DNA from: Vibrio ostreicida
Lineage (GTDB): Bacteria; Pseudomonadota; Gammaproteobacteria; Enterobacterales; Vibrionaceae
Assembly: GCF_013074385.2 (NCBI RefSeq)
Contig: NZ_JABEYA020000001.1
Coordinates: 248,001 to 312,000 of the forward strand
Length of the DNA: 64,000 nt
Direction: 5' to 3'
Shown here piece by piece: positions 39,664 to 49,777 of this stretch. The notes under the pieces were generated by a model that was given only the letters and a program-made list of their open reading frames with translations, did no database searches and was not told the DNA's origin. Numbering within the stretch: the first letter of the stretch is position 1; every line of letters begins with the position of its first letter. The position numbers were made by a program, and so were the translations under genes.

Positions 39664-40932
39664 TTAGAACTTGTAGTTCGCTTGAACACCTATTAACCAG
39701 ATGTTGCCTTTCGTCTCACCGATAAATTGCCCAGCAATATTTTGCGCCTCATCATCTGATGTGTACCCGCGAGATTCTGTGATAGGCGCATCTTTCGCGA
39801 GGATGTAGGTTAATCCACCATCTAGCGTTAACTGTTTGGTAAACTCGTAGCTCGCCCCTAGGCTTAGCCATGTACGATCGGTTTCTGGAATGGTAATGGT
39901 GCGGTTTTTATCACTGACTGCTGAGGTATCATAGGCAATACCGGTTCTTAGTGTCAGCTTCTCATTGAAGCTATAGGTCGCCCCTGCCGCTAAACGATAG
40001 TTATCATCCCAGTTTTCTATTTTAACAACTTGCGAGTCCAGTGTATCGAGATCCGCATAAAGTTGCTGGAAACTACTCCAGTCTGTCCAATTTAAACTAA
40101 AGTGTATTGCCAGTTCCTCGTTTAATTGATGCAAGCTCGCTAGTTCAAGAGTGGCTGGCAATGTTAAATCCATCGACCCAGTGTCTTCTTGAACTTGAAA
40201 TGTTGTTTTATTGAGAATTTTAGCGTTACCGGACAGCTTCAGATCAACGGCGGATTTGTAAGTAACACCTAGTCTATGTTCTGGCGTTACTTGCCAAGCT
40301 GCTCCCAGTTGCCAGCCCCAAGCCGTGTCATCGCCTTCCATATATTTTAGGGTTCGTCCAGATAACGGCGAGTGAGTAGGTGCGATCGCGCCAAAACTCC
40401 CTTCACCCACTATGTAACGGATACCTCCCCCGATACTAACTGAGTCGTTAAGCTTATAGGCAGCATTCAAGTTGGCTTCCATTGTAGTAACGCTAGCTTC
40501 GTTACCAAAATGAGAGGCCGCAAAGTCTGTGCCTAGATTTGTTTCCATACCGTAGTTAGTACCCAATGCTAGGCCAAGTACTAGTTGTTCGGAGTATTGA
40601 TGAGATAGGTAGACGTTTGGAATGACAGCGTCGTCAGCAAAGTCTTCTGAATCTGCTCTCAGAGAATGATTAATCGTTCCGCTAACATCAACATTCGGAT
40701 TTACATAGATAGCACCGACAGAAACCTGAGTCCCTTCGAGATAGGTCAGCATTGCTGGGTTGCGCCACTGTGTACTTGCGTTGTCGGCCATCGCTGCTTC
40801 ACCCGCGTACGCGCGACCCAAACCTGTTGCTGAATACTCAGCGAGCTGAAAACCTGCGGCTCCAACGGTTGTTGACGTTGCAATCAGGCCACCTATCACT
40901 GCAATGGAAAGAAGGGTTTTGTTAGTTTTCAT
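39664..40932 (-). CDS. FadL family outer-membrane transporter, copy 1
   Basis: A 422-residue OmpP1/FadL/TodX-family beta-barrel with a signal peptide (about 1-25, ending GAAGFQLAEYSATGLGRAYA) and the family motif DNASTQWRNPAMLT near residue 50. The C-terminal aromatic residue (NYKF) fits outer-membrane insertion. It probably imports long-chain fatty acids or other hydrophobic compounds. A second paralogue lies 320 bp upstream. Confidence 0.92.
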   Translation of the reverse strand: MKTNKTLLSIAVIGGLIATSTTVGAAGFQLAEYSATGLGRAYAGEAAMADNASTQWRNPAMLTYLEGTQVSVGAIYVNPNVDVSGTINHSLRADSEDFADDAVIPNVYLSHQYSEQLVLGLALGTNYGMETNLGTDFAASHFGNEASVTTMEANLNAAYKLNDSVSIGGGIRYIVGEGSFGAIAPTHSPLSGRTLKYMEGDDTAWGWQLGAAWQVTPEHRLGVTYKSAVDLKLSGNAKILNKTTFQVQEDTGSMDLTLPATLELASLHQLNEELAIHFSLNWTDWSSFQQLYADLDTLDSQVVKIENWDDNYRLAAGATYSFNEKLTLRTGIAYDTSAVSDKNRTITIPETDRTWLSLGASYEFTKQLTLDGGLTYILAKDAPITESRGYTSDDEAQNIAGQFIGETKGNIWLIGVQANYKF

Positions 40933-41252
40933 TTTTATGTTCGCTGAGTTTAATCATATTAGGTCGAGCGATCATAAGGTTAGAGCTAATACTTTAAAAA
41001 TAAAAAACAGTGTTAATATTGTATTTAGTATAAAATATCGCGATGTGACCACTCTCCTGCTTAATTAACTGAATGTTAAGGACTTGTTTTTAATTTTGGG
41101 CGTACACACGTAGTCCGAAAATGTGGTTTTCTCGTAAATAGGTAAGCTGAAAAGACGGGAGAAAAAAGAGGTTTAAGGTGGGCTTGATGGTTCAGCTAAA
41201 AGAAAGGACCAGTAAAACTGACCCTTGGGATAATTCAATCTGATTCTCTTAA
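40933..41252. other. Gap between the two fadL paralogues
   Basis: A 320-bp AT-rich stretch without a credible gene. It must hold the promoter of copy 1 and the end of the copy 2 transcript. I see no clear terminator, FadR or CRP site in it. Confidence 0.5.
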
Positions 41253-42524
41253 TTAGAAGCTGCGGCTGTACTGCAAACCTAGTAGGATTGCATCTGCATG
41301 GGTTGTTGCAGTTACGCCTGTTGACAGGGTGCTTCCGAAATCGATAGATTCCGACACCGCGACATCGTCACCCATTAGGTATGTGAAGCCAAAGTCTACG
41401 TTAGAAACCCCATCGATATGATAAGTAAAGCCAGTCGATAACCACTGACGATCAGAATCAGGGACAGAAATAGATGTTAGGCTGTCTTGGGCACTTGTGT
41501 CGTACATATAGCCTGCGCGAAGTGTCCAATCACTATTGAGGTAATAGGTACCTCCGATTGCGTAGTGCCACCCATCCTGCCATTTATATTGCTTCTGATA
41601 GCTCGAACCTAACAATGAACCTTGTAAGTTTTCAAAATCGATCTGATCAAAATCACTCCAGCCTATATATTGAATACTATAGTGGACAGCGAATTGAGTA
41701 TCTTCAATTTTGTGGAAACCAGAAAATTCTGCGATGTCAGGAAGGGGCAATGTTATTTCTTGGCTTTTATCATCTTTAGCTGTGATGTCAGGGCTGAATC
41801 GGTAGGATAAGCCAAATCGGTTGTTTTCGTCCAACTCGTACACGGTACCAACGTTGAAGCCAACGGCCCACCCTGTCGCACTGTCGACATCGATTAAGCT
41901 TGTGCCCGCAGGAACCTGCCCACCACTTAAAGTACCTAGCGTTGAACTTGTCACGCGTTTCATGGTGCCTTTGCCGTAGATTAAATCTAGTCCAGCTCCC
42001 AAACTCCATTGTTGATCGACCCGATAAGATGCTGCCAGACCAAAGTTAAAACTTTGGACATCTGTTAAGCCAGCATATTCAGTTGCAGTATAGTCGTCTT
42101 TAAATTCGGTTTTTGTGCCAAAATTTGAATAAGCGTTAACACCAACGGCAAACTTTTCGTTAATCGGAATAATTAAGTGGATATTGGGCGCGACTGAGGT
42201 GTCCCCTACATCGTCAGTGCTATCAACAGAAGTACTAAACGTGTTTACAGAATAAGAAGCATCTTTTACTTCGATCATTGATGTGATGCTTTCAAAACCC
42301 AAAGAGAGAGACATATCTTCAAATAGCGCCATTGTCGCTGGGTTTCGAGCCATGGATGAAGCGTTATCTGCAATGACAGCATCACCCGCGAAGGCTCGAC
42401 CGATACCTGTAGCAGATTGAGCATTAAGTTGGAATCCTGCAGCAAGAGCTTGGTGTGAAGCCATAGCTGTTGAAGCGATGGTCACTGCTAAAAGCGTTTT
42501 TTGGAACACACGCGTGTTATTCAT
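41253..42524 (-). CDS. FadL family outer-membrane transporter, copy 2
   Basis: A 423-residue FadL-type porin with a signal peptide (about 1-28, ASHQALA|AGFQLNAQSATGIGRAFAGD), DNASSMARNPATMALF, and C-terminal LQYSRSF. It is clearly paralogous to the downstream copy, but the middle parts differ, which suggests different ligands. It is probably transcribed from its own promoter near 42530-42620. Confidence 0.92.
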   Translation of the reverse strand: MNNTRVFQKTLLAVTIASTAMASHQALAAGFQLNAQSATGIGRAFAGDAVIADNASSMARNPATMALFEDMSLSLGFESITSMIEVKDASYSVNTFSTSVDSTDDVGDTSVAPNIHLIIPINEKFAVGVNAYSNFGTKTEFKDDYTATEYAGLTDVQSFNFGLAASYRVDQQWSLGAGLDLIYGKGTMKRVTSSTLGTLSGGQVPAGTSLIDVDSATGWAVGFNVGTVYELDENNRFGLSYRFSPDITAKDDKSQEITLPLPDIAEFSGFHKIEDTQFAVHYSIQYIGWSDFDQIDFENLQGSLLGSSYQKQYKWQDGWHYAIGGTYYLNSDWTLRAGYMYDTSAQDSLTSISVPDSDRQWLSTGFTYHIDGVSNVDFGFTYLMGDDVAVSESIDFGSTLSTGVTATTHADAILLGLQYSRSF

Positions 42525-42721
42525 TGTATTTTCCTTTTTCGTTCGTCTCTAACCGGACGTTTTACTTGAGCAAAAGCTCAGTTGGTGGCTGATACTAGAG
42601 ACAAGTATACGAGATAGAAATCCGACCATTCCCTAATTGGATGATAAAATTACGGAAATGATGACTAACTGACAGGAAAAGAGGGAAAAGAAACTCATAT
42701 TAGAGTTAGAACTCTATTTTT

Positions 42722-42759
42722 TTTGAAAAAAAATGGCTTGAGCGCGATACTCAAGCCAT
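42722..42759 (-). terminator. Intrinsic terminator after the DUF3379 gene
   Basis: A 10-bp stem ATGGCTTGAG / CTCAAGCCAT is followed on the minus strand by eight T residues, 30 bp beyond the stop. Confidence 0.88.
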
Positions 42760-42788
42760 GATGTATGTCACAAAATGTTAATTTTTTG

Positions 42789-43517
42789 TTAATTCATGGG
42801 TTTGATCATTGTAGCGATATTTTCGGCTATTTTAGCGACGTCTTCGCCTTGTTCTCCCACGAGTATCAAACTGGTGTTCCCAATAGGTTCGACGACGCCA
42901 GCCATGCCTTGTTTGTCAAAATCGACGCTTTTCTCACTGGCTATCCCAGTGAAAAACAAGGTTATTTTCCCTTTCTCACCCTGAAATACCATGTGGAGGG
43001 CATTCGATTGACCGAAGCCGCAATGATTAAGGTAGTAGACATGGTAGGGGAAGCGATCTCCAAGCTGGTAATCAAATGGCATCATTTTGGCGTTTATCTG
43101 CGACGATTGGACCTTTTCATCTAGGTTGTCGACAAAAGGCTTCTCATCCATAACGTGTTGAATCGCGGTTTCCGCGAGACTGGCCTGTGCTGGTGTAACC
43201 ACTAAGTGACTCCAGTTGACTTGCCCGACCAATAAACCAAAAACAAATGCAATAGAGGCGGCCATTGCCATCGCGCGTTTGGCAACATTGGGTCTGTTTA
43301 CACTCGCATCAAGGGTTGATGTCTGATTGAATAATATTCTGTCGGCCAAATCCTCGGGCACATCGACATTGAATGCTTTATTTATCTGAGTATCAAGATC
43401 AAGAATCTCTTCAGCGAATTTGCTGTTGGTTTCATGCAAGTTTATGGCTTGCATCATATCGTTGTCTCGGTCTTTTGGATCGGACATAATGCGACGACGA
43501 AATTCTAATTCATCCAT
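42789..43517 (-). CDS. DUF3379 protein, probable anti-sigma factor
   Basis: A 242-residue protein with a hydrophilic N-terminal domain (about 1-85: MDELEFRRRIMSDP...), one membrane helix (about 88-108) and a C-terminal periplasmic domain. It overlaps the sigma factor gene by 8 bp, the usual sign of a sigma/anti-sigma pair. No zinc-binding HxxxCxxC motif is visible, so if it is an anti-sigma it is not a ZAS type. The role is inferred from context. Confidence 0.75.
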   Translation of the reverse strand: MDELEFRRRIMSDPKDRDNDMMQAINLHETNSKFAEEILDLDTQINKAFNVDVPEDLADRILFNQTSTLDASVNRPNVAKRAMAMAASIAFVFGLLVGQVNWSHLVVTPAQASLAETAIQHVMDEKPFVDNLDEKVQSSQINAKMMPFDYQLGDRFPYHVYYLNHCGFGQSNALHMVFQGEKGKITLFFTGIASEKSVDFDKQGMAGVVEPIGNTSLILVGEQGEDVAKIAENIATMIKPMN

Positions 43518-44073
43518 TTTGCTGCCCTCTGTGACGGTTTTCAGTATCTAGCATATCTTTGAGCTGGTTCCTTGCTCGGAACAGTCTCGTCATGACGGTA
43601 TTCTTGTTCAGGCCTAATATTTCGCCAATTTCTTCGCCACTAAAGCCACCCACGACTTGGAGAAAAAGCGGTTCACGATACTCATCTTCCAGTTTCATTA
43701 TCTGGGCCTGAACCCATTCTGACTGATGATAAGGGTCATCGCTCACGTGCGCATCATTGCCGTGATCGTCAATATCAACAAGGTCGAATTGCTTTCGTTC
43801 GAAGCGGCGGGCGTTTTCTCGCCTCAATATGGTGATCAGCCAAGACTTTGCCGCTTTTTCATCGAGTAAACTGTCAAGGGACTTCCAAGCCCGCAGGCAG
43901 GTTTCCTGAACTAAATCCTCGGCAACCGACGGGTCTTTACATAACCAATAGGCATAGCGGTAGAGATCTCGGTGATACGCTCTGACCAGCGCTTCATATT
44001 TTCTTTGTCTATCCATATCCGAACTGACCGGACTGGGCGACTTTTTCTTTCCAAAAAAGCTGATGACTGACAC
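43510..44073 (-). CDS. ECF-type RNA polymerase sigma factor
   Basis: A 187-residue protein with sigma region 2 (YEALVRAYHRDLYRYAYWL; DLVQETCLRAWKSL) and region 4 (GFSGEEIGEILGLNKNTVMTRLFRA), without region 3, so group 4/ECF. I start it at the GTG 44071-44073, with GGAGG 5 nt upstream; the longer open frame adds 47 unsupported residues. It is coupled to the DUF3379 gene. The target regulon is unknown. Confidence 0.88.
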   Translation of the reverse strand: MSVISFFGKKKSPSPVSSDMDRQRKYEALVRAYHRDLYRYAYWLCKDPSVAEDLVQETCLRAWKSLDSLLDEKAAKSWLITILRRENARRFERKQFDLVDIDDHGNDAHVSDDPYHQSEWVQAQIMKLEDEYREPLFLQVVGGFSGEEIGEILGLNKNTVMTRLFRARNQLKDMLDTENRHRGQQNG

Positions 44074-44537
44074 ATGAGCCTCCAAATTTGCTCTGTGGTG
44101 TGTGGTTGAATGGCGTCCAAGTATAGTATTGGCGAGTTCAACGGGTTTACCAACGAATGATCTCATAGTGATCGTTAAAGTAAAAGGCGGCTTTAACAAA
44201 ATAGGCGCGAACATTGGCAGACAAGCAGCAAACTGAATTAACGTGCGGTCATGGAGTGAGCCACAAAACCCTTTGGATGCGAACGTCGGACAACATCGCT
44301 TTGCTGTTTGAATGATGACTGAAGGTGTTAAACATTATCGGATTATCGCCAATTCATCGTTTATGTGCGCGTATTCAAGACTTACGTCAAATGAATATCG
44401 TGTTCAGGCGATGTTCATCTGCTTGGGTTAACCTTGCTTTTCGGTCCGAAATCACGTTTATCTAAACACTGGTTTGATTGAGTTAACAATCTGATTACAA
44501 TGACTCTGGTCTGACCTCTATTCTTAAAGGAGAAATA
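44074..44537. other. Divergent intergenic region, sigma factor / fadIJ
   Basis: A 464-bp non-coding stretch. A FadR-like site lies near its right end, just before fadI. The remaining part must contain the sigma factor promoter, but no element stands out by eye. Confidence 0.5.
44504..44520. promoter_or_regulatory. FadR operator upstream of fadIJ
   Basis: The core CTGGTCTGACC (44506-44516) is a perfect match to the FadR half-site palindrome CTGGTC-N-GACC. It lies 18-32 bp before the fadI ATG. FadR repression of beta-oxidation genes, relieved by long-chain acyl-CoA, is established in E. coli and vibrios. Confidence 0.75.
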
Positions 44538-45845
44538 ATGGGCAAACAGGAAGTGAAAACAGGTTCCGGGGAACGGGTCGCAGTCGTCGCTGGTTTGCGT
44601 ACGCCATTTGCACGCCAAAGTACCGAGTTCAGTCAGGTACCGGCGGTAGACTTAGGCAAAATGTTGGTCAATGAACTGATGGCACGTACCGATATTGATC
44701 CCAAGTTGATCGACCAGCTGGTGTTTGGTCAGGTTGTTCAAATGCCAGAGGCGCCGAATATAGCGCGTGAGATTGTATTGGGTACCGGAATGAACATTCA
44801 CACCGATGCCTATAGTGTGACTCGCGCTTGTGCGACGAGCTTTCAATCTGCGGTGAACGTCGCAGAGAGCATTATGGCCGGGACGATTGATGTCGGCATT
44901 GCTGGGGGGGCCGATTCCTCTTCGGTATTGCCGATCGGTGTTTCTAAGAAACTTGCGGCCAACTTATTGGCATTGAGTAAAACAAAAACCATGGGGCAGA
45001 AGCTTAAAATCCTCAAAAGCTTATCGTTTAGAGACCTGATGCCAGTGCCACCCGCAGTGGCAGAGTATTCGACGGGGTTGTCTATGGGGCAAACCGCGGA
45101 ACAGATGGCCAAATCTCACGGTATTAGCCGAAAAGAGCAAGATGAATTGGCGCATCGCTCTCATCTTTTGGCGTCACAAGCATGGAATGACGGCAAGATT
45201 GAGGGGGAGGTGATGACAGCCTTCCCAGAGCCTTACAAACAATGGTTAGCGAAAGACAATAATATTCGTCATGACTCAACGGTAGAAGGGTACGCCAAGC
45301 TGCGTCCCGCTTTTGACCGTCAGTTTGGCAGTGTCACGGCTGCGAACAGCACGCCTCTCACTGATGGCGCAGCTGCAATCATGTTGATGCGCGAAGGTAA
45401 AGCCAAAGAACTTGGTTTAGAGATTATGGGGTATATTCGCTCTTACGCCTTCTCTGCGATTGGTGTGGAAACGGATATGTTGATGGGGCCTTCTTACGCA
45501 ACGCCAATTGCTCTTGACCGTGCTGGTATTCAACTTTCTGATCTGACGTTAATTGATATGCATGAAGCCTTTGCCGCACAGACTTTGTCCAACGTTAAAA
45601 TGTTCGCTTCTGATCAATTCGCTCAGAAGAACCTCGGTCGTTCAAAGGCTATTGGGGAAATCGATATGGACAAGTTTAACGTTTTAGGTGGCTCGATAGC
45701 CTACGGTCACCCATTTGCAGCAACGGGTGCGCGTATGATCACGCAAACCTTAAGAGAGTTAAAGCGTCGTGGTGGTGGACTGGGTTTGAATACCGCTTGT
45801 GCAGCGGGTGGTTTAGGCGCAGCAATGGTTTTGGAGGTTGAGTGA
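44538..45845 (+). CDS. fadI: FadI, 3-ketoacyl-CoA thiolase
   Basis: A 435-residue thiolase with active-site Cys98 ([11 protein letters not shown]), His in [12 protein letters not shown] and second Cys in [12 protein letters not shown]. The length matches E. coli FadI (436) rather than FadA (about 387). It cleaves 3-ketoacyl-CoA in beta-oxidation with FadJ. There is a strong ribosome site (AAAGGAG) and a FadR site upstream. Confidence 0.97.
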   Translation: MGKQEVKTGSGERVAVVAGLRTPFARQSTEFSQVPAVDLGKMLVNELMARTDIDPKLIDQLVFGQVVQMPEAPNIAREIVLGTGMNIHTDAYSVTRACATSFQSAVNVAESIMAGTIDVGIAGGADSSSVLPIGVSKKLAANLLALSKTKTMGQKLKILKSLSFRDLMPVPPAVAEYSTGLSMGQTAEQMAKSHGISRKEQDELAHRSHLLASQAWNDGKIEGEVMTAFPEPYKQWLAKDNNIRHDSTVEGYAKLRPAFDRQFGSVTAANSTPLTDGAAAIMLMREGKAKELGLEIMGYIRSYAFSAIGVETDMLMGPSYATPIALDRAGIQLSDLTLIDMHEAFAAQTLSNVKMFASDQFAQKNLGRSKAIGEIDMDKFNVLGGSIAYGHPFAATGARMITQTLRELKRRGGGLGLNTACAAGGLGAAMVLEVE

Positions 45846-47965
45846 TGAGTGAGCAAAAAGCGTTTAATCTAAACATCGATGAGCAAAATGTTGCTTGGTT
45901 GTCTATTGATGTGCCCGGCGAGAAAATGAATACTTTGCAAGCGGCCTTTGGTGCGGAGATGGAGGTTATTTTTGGCCAGCTAGAGGCACAATCTCCTCAG
46001 GTTAAAGGCTTGGTTATCCATTCCCTTAAACCGGATAATTTTATTGCGGGCGCTGATGTTCGAATGCTTGAAGCCTGCGGCAGTGCGCAGGAGGCTCAAG
46101 CTTTGGCTGAAAAAGGCCAGCACATGTTTCAGCGTTTGTCGGACTTGCCTTATCCCGTTGTTGCGGCCATTCATGGCCCTTGCTTAGGGGGGGGATTGGA
46201 GCTTGCCTTAGCTTGTGACTATCGTGTGTGCACTCAATCAGACAAAACGCGCTTGGGCTTGCCAGAGGTTCAATTGGGCTTGTTGCCGGGCTCGGGGGGT
46301 ACGCAGCGCTTACCGCGATTAATTGGTCTGTTACCGTCGTTGGATATGATCTTAACCGGTAAGCAACTCAGAGCTAAAAAAGCGAAAAAGCTTGGAGTGG
46401 TTGATGCGGTTGTCCCGGAAAGCATTTTACTCGAGGTCGCTCAGACCTATGTGGAAAAAAATGCTGGGAAGTCGAAGGCAAAACGAAAGCTATCAGCAAA
46501 GGAAAAACTGATTGCGAATACTGGACTTGGTCGCAAAGTCATTTTTGAACAGGCAGCGAAAAAGACCCAGCAAAAGACGCGAGGGAACTATCCTGCTGCA
46601 GAGAGGATACTAGACGTTATCCGTGTTGGTTTAGAGAAAGGTTTCGTGAGTGGGCAACGAGAAGAAGCACAGCGTTTTGGTGAATTAGTGATGACGCCAG
46701 AATCCAAGGCGCTACGTTCCATTTTCTTTGCCACGACCGACATGAAAAAAGACAATGGCAGCGAGGCGCAGCCACTGCCACTTGAACGAGCAGCGGTGTT
46801 GGGCGGCGGCCTAATGGGGGCAGGGATTGCTCATGTCAGTCTTGCAAAAGCGAACCTTCCTGTACGACTTAAAGATGTTGCTAATGAGGGGGTTTTCAAT
46901 GCACATAAGTACAACTATAAGCTGTTTGATAAACAACGTAAGCGACGTATTCTTTCGAAGGCTCAACTGCAGTCAAAGATGCTGATGCTGACGGGCGGCA
47001 CAGACTTTACCCAATTTAAACATGCTGATGTGGTTATAGAAGCCGTGTTTGAGGATCTGGCCTTAAAACAGCAAATGGTTGCGGATGTTGAAGGGAATGC
47101 CAAACAGAGTACGATTTTCGCCACCAATACTTCGTCTATTCCGATTCGAAACATTGCCGAGAAAGCATTAAGGCCACAAAATGTGGTTGGCTTGCATTAT
47201 TTTAGTCCGGTAGAAAAAATGCCTTTGGTGGAAGTGATACCGCATGAAACCACATCGGATGAGACCATTTCAACCGTGGTCGAATTGGCGCGCAAACAAG
47301 GAAAAACCCCGATTGTTGTGAAAGATTGCGCAGGCTTCTTTGTCAATCGGATTCTGGCCCCTTATATGAATGAAGCGGCGCAAGTCTTGATGTCGGGAGA
47401 GCCTATAGAGCAACTGGATACGGCATTACTCAACTTTGGGTTTCCGGTGGGTCCCATTACCTTGCTTGATGAAGTCGGTGTGGACATCGGCGCTAAGATA
47501 GTCCCGATTTTAGTTGAAGAACTTGGCGAGCGATTTAAAGGGCCTGATGTCTTTAAAACGTTACTGGATGATGGCCGTAAAGGTCGTAAAAATGGTAAGG
47601 GCTTTTACACTTATAAAGGCAAGAAAAAGGACGTTGATAAATCCGTATACAAGCTATTGAATCTATCACCTCAGTCAAGTATGGCGGAAAAAGACATCGC
47701 TATGCGTTGTGTACTGCCGATGTTAAACGAAGCGGTACGCTGCCTTGATGAAGGCATCATTCGTAGCCCAAGAGATGGCGATATCGGTGCCATATTCGGT
47801 ATTGGATTCCCTCCTTTCCTTGGTGGTCCCTTCAGGTATATCGATCAAATTGGTATAGCTAAGCTGGTCGAGATCATGAATGAGCATGCTAAAAAGTATG
47901 GCGAGAGATTCGCGCCCTGTGATGGGCTACTTACGCGCGCAGGTCTGGATAAATCGTTTTATTGA
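45845..47965 (+). CDS. fadJ: FadJ, multifunctional beta-oxidation enzyme
   Basis: A 706-residue enoyl-CoA hydratase / 3-hydroxyacyl-CoA dehydrogenase. The N-terminal crotonase domain has [15 protein letters not shown] and [20 protein letters not shown]; the NAD-binding HAD domain has [13 protein letters not shown] near residue 320 and [15 protein letters not shown] use the ATG at 45845 (GGAGG 7 nt upstream), overlapping the fadI stop by one base. The size is that of FadJ, not FadB (729). Confidence 0.97.
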   Translation: MSEQKAFNLNIDEQNVAWLSIDVPGEKMNTLQAAFGAEMEVIFGQLEAQSPQVKGLVIHSLKPDNFIAGADVRMLEACGSAQEAQALAEKGQHMFQRLSDLPYPVVAAIHGPCLGGGLELALACDYRVCTQSDKTRLGLPEVQLGLLPGSGGTQRLPRLIGLLPSLDMILTGKQLRAKKAKKLGVVDAVVPESILLEVAQTYVEKNAGKSKAKRKLSAKEKLIANTGLGRKVIFEQAAKKTQQKTRGNYPAAERILDVIRVGLEKGFVSGQREEAQRFGELVMTPESKALRSIFFATTDMKKDNGSEAQPLPLERAAVLGGGLMGAGIAHVSLAKANLPVRLKDVANEGVFNAHKYNYKLFDKQRKRRILSKAQLQSKMLMLTGGTDFTQFKHADVVIEAVFEDLALKQQMVADVEGNAKQSTIFATNTSSIPIRNIAEKALRPQNVVGLHYFSPVEKMPLVEVIPHETTSDETISTVVELARKQGKTPIVVKDCAGFFVNRILAPYMNEAAQVLMSGEPIEQLDTALLNFGFPVGPITLLDEVGVDIGAKIVPILVEELGERFKGPDVFKTLLDDGRKGRKNGKGFYTYKGKKKDVDKSVYKLLNLSPQSSMAEKDIAMRCVLPMLNEAVRCLDEGIIRSPRDGDIGAIFGIGFPPFLGGPFRYIDQIGIAKLVEIMNEHAKKYGERFAPCDGLLTRAGLDKSFY

Positions 47966-47988
47966 GAATCCATGGCGGTCATAGACTT

Positions 47989-48017
47989 CGGCGAACTTAA
48001 GGGTTCGCCTTTTTTAT
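47989..48017 (+). terminator. Intrinsic terminator after fadIJ
   Basis: GGCGAAC pairs with GTTCGCC and a run of T follows, about 25 bp after the fadJ stop. Confidence 0.85.
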
Positions 48018-48070
48018 TACTCGAGGTTATGATCTGAGTAAACTGACCAAAAGACCAATGAGGATTTTTC

Positions 48071-48619
48071 ATGGATGCGTTAGATTTGTTGCTCAATCGT
48101 CGTTCTATTGCCAAGCTTAGAGCGCCGGCTCCAGAGGGGAGCAACTTAGAGAATATTATTCGTTCAGGGTTACGAGCTCCCGATCACGCGGGGCTAACGC
48201 CCTGGCGTTTTGTGATTGCTCAGGGGCAGGGGCTGAATCGACTGGCTGACATATTAATGTCCGCAGCTGAACAAGAAAACAGCGAGCAATCAGTGAAAGA
48301 TAAGTTAAAAAATGCCCCATTTCGTGCTCCAATGGTGATCACCGTTATTGCAAAAGTGACCGTGCATGACAAGGTACCGGCAATTGAACAACATTTGTCA
48401 GCAGGATGCGCGGTTCAAGCGATGCAAATGGCAGCCATCGCCCAAGGCTTTCAAGGGTTTTGGCGTTCGGGAAAGTGGATGTTCCACCCAAGCGTAAAGC
48501 AGGCCTTTGATCTCAAAGGGGATGATCAAATTGTTGGCTTTCTTTATCTAGGAACGCCTGACTGCACGCCAATGAAAGTCCCTACTCGGGATTTAAGTCA
48601 GTTTGTCGAATACCTCTAG
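48071..48619 (+). CDS. YdjA-like nitroreductase
   Basis: A 182-residue FMN-dependent nitroreductase-family protein, the size of E. coli YdjA (183). The FMN-phosphate binding pattern is LLNRRSIAKLRAPAP; other family stretches are GLRAPDHAGLTPWRF and GFQGFWRSGKW. The physiological substrate is unknown. It is a single gene between fadIJ and a convergent LysR regulator, with no clear link to either. Confidence 0.9.
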   Translation: MDALDLLLNRRSIAKLRAPAPEGSNLENIIRSGLRAPDHAGLTPWRFVIAQGQGLNRLADILMSAAEQENSEQSVKDKLKNAPFRAPMVITVIAKVTVHDKVPAIEQHLSAGCAVQAMQMAAIAQGFQGFWRSGKWMFHPSVKQAFDLKGDDQIVGFLYLGTPDCTPMKVPTRDLSQFVEYL

Positions 48620-48662
48620 AGAGCGCATAAAGGTGAGGGGCTTGATGACGAAGCCCCAAACA

Positions 48663-49538
48663 TTAGTGAATTTTGTCAGCGATGACGAAATCGATAAACA
48701 GGCGCACTTTTTCCGGCAAATGGTCTTTATGGTTATAAAGCATATAGATATCACGGGGGTTGGCACTCCATTCTTTTAGAACTTGTATCAGACTGCCGTC
48801 CTCCAGGTATTCTTTCAGCATCGCATCGGGCATCAGGGTGATACCTAATCCATCAGAGCACGCGCTGCGCACCACATCGAGAGCATTTGCCTGAAAGCGC
48901 CCCTTGTCGTTGTTAATGAATGTTTCACCGTTTGCATTAATCAGTTGCCATTTTAGTAACGGGGCCCCTTTGAGCAGTTGATGATTGTGCAAGTCTTCTG
49001 CGTGTTTTGGCGTCAGCTGACTCGCCAAATAGTCAGGGCTTGCAACCAAAATATCTTTGACTGAACTGATTTTTCGGGCAATTAAACTGGAGTCACGCTG
49101 GGGGCCGACTCGGAAAATGACATCCCACTCAGTTGGATCGAGTTGATCAGCCTGATTGCTTGTCGTGAGTTCGAGATTGATATCGGGGTAAGAAGCCATG
49201 AAGCGATTGAACATCGGCATCATCAATCGCTTGGTTAAATTCGAAGGAGCAGAAATGCGAATTTTTCCCGCGGCGCCTCGGCATTCATCGGTTATTTCTT
49301 CGGCGGCAGAGGTCAGTCGATCCAGTAAGGGCGAACATTCACTGTAGAAACGTTCACCCGCTTCAGTAAGAGAAAGCTTTCGTGCATGTCGATTAAGCAG
49401 CCTGAGGTTGAGTGACTCTTCTAACGCTTGTATTCGCCGCGTGATTGTCGCAACAGGAATCATAGTTTTGCGTGACGTAGCTGTATAGCTGCCATTTTCA
49501 ACAACCAGCCTAAACAGGTTAAGATCATCTAATTTCAT
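48663..49538 (-). CDS. LysR-family transcriptional regulator
   Basis: An approximately 291-residue LysR-type regulator with an N-terminal winged HTH (DDLNLFRLVVENGSYTATSRK; ATITRRIQALEESLNLRLLNRH) and a C-terminal substrate-binding-like domain. A GTG four codons upstream (49550) is an alternative start. It is divergent from the RssB-like gene and convergent with the nitroreductase gene. The ligand and targets are unknown. Confidence 0.92.
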   Translation of the reverse strand: MKLDDLNLFRLVVENGSYTATSRKTMIPVATITRRIQALEESLNLRLLNRHARKLSLTEAGERFYSECSPLLDRLTSAAEEITDECRGAAGKIRISAPSNLTKRLMMPMFNRFMASYPDINLELTTSNQADQLDPTEWDVIFRVGPQRDSSLIARKISSVKDILVASPDYLASQLTPKHAEDLHNHQLLKGAPLLKWQLINANGETFINNDKGRFQANALDVVRSACSDGLGITLMPDAMLKEYLEDGSLIQVLKEWSANPRDIYMLYNHKDHLPEKVRLFIDFVIADKIH

Positions 49539-49777
49539 TATTTCTGACACATTATCTTACGAAGTTGGTTGAATTATATCTATAACAGATATCAACGTCG
49601 GAGTCACATCAGCAAGTTCAGCTTTCTGTCAGATTCGTACATATGGTATGCAACAGAGTAACAGAGTGGCAGATTTGTATAAATTCGCTTTCAAGACTAC
49701 TTTTAAATGAGCGTTTGAAACGCGCATATAAAAACAATAATAAATTGAGCAGTACGTTAAAGTTGTGAGGCAGGTTT

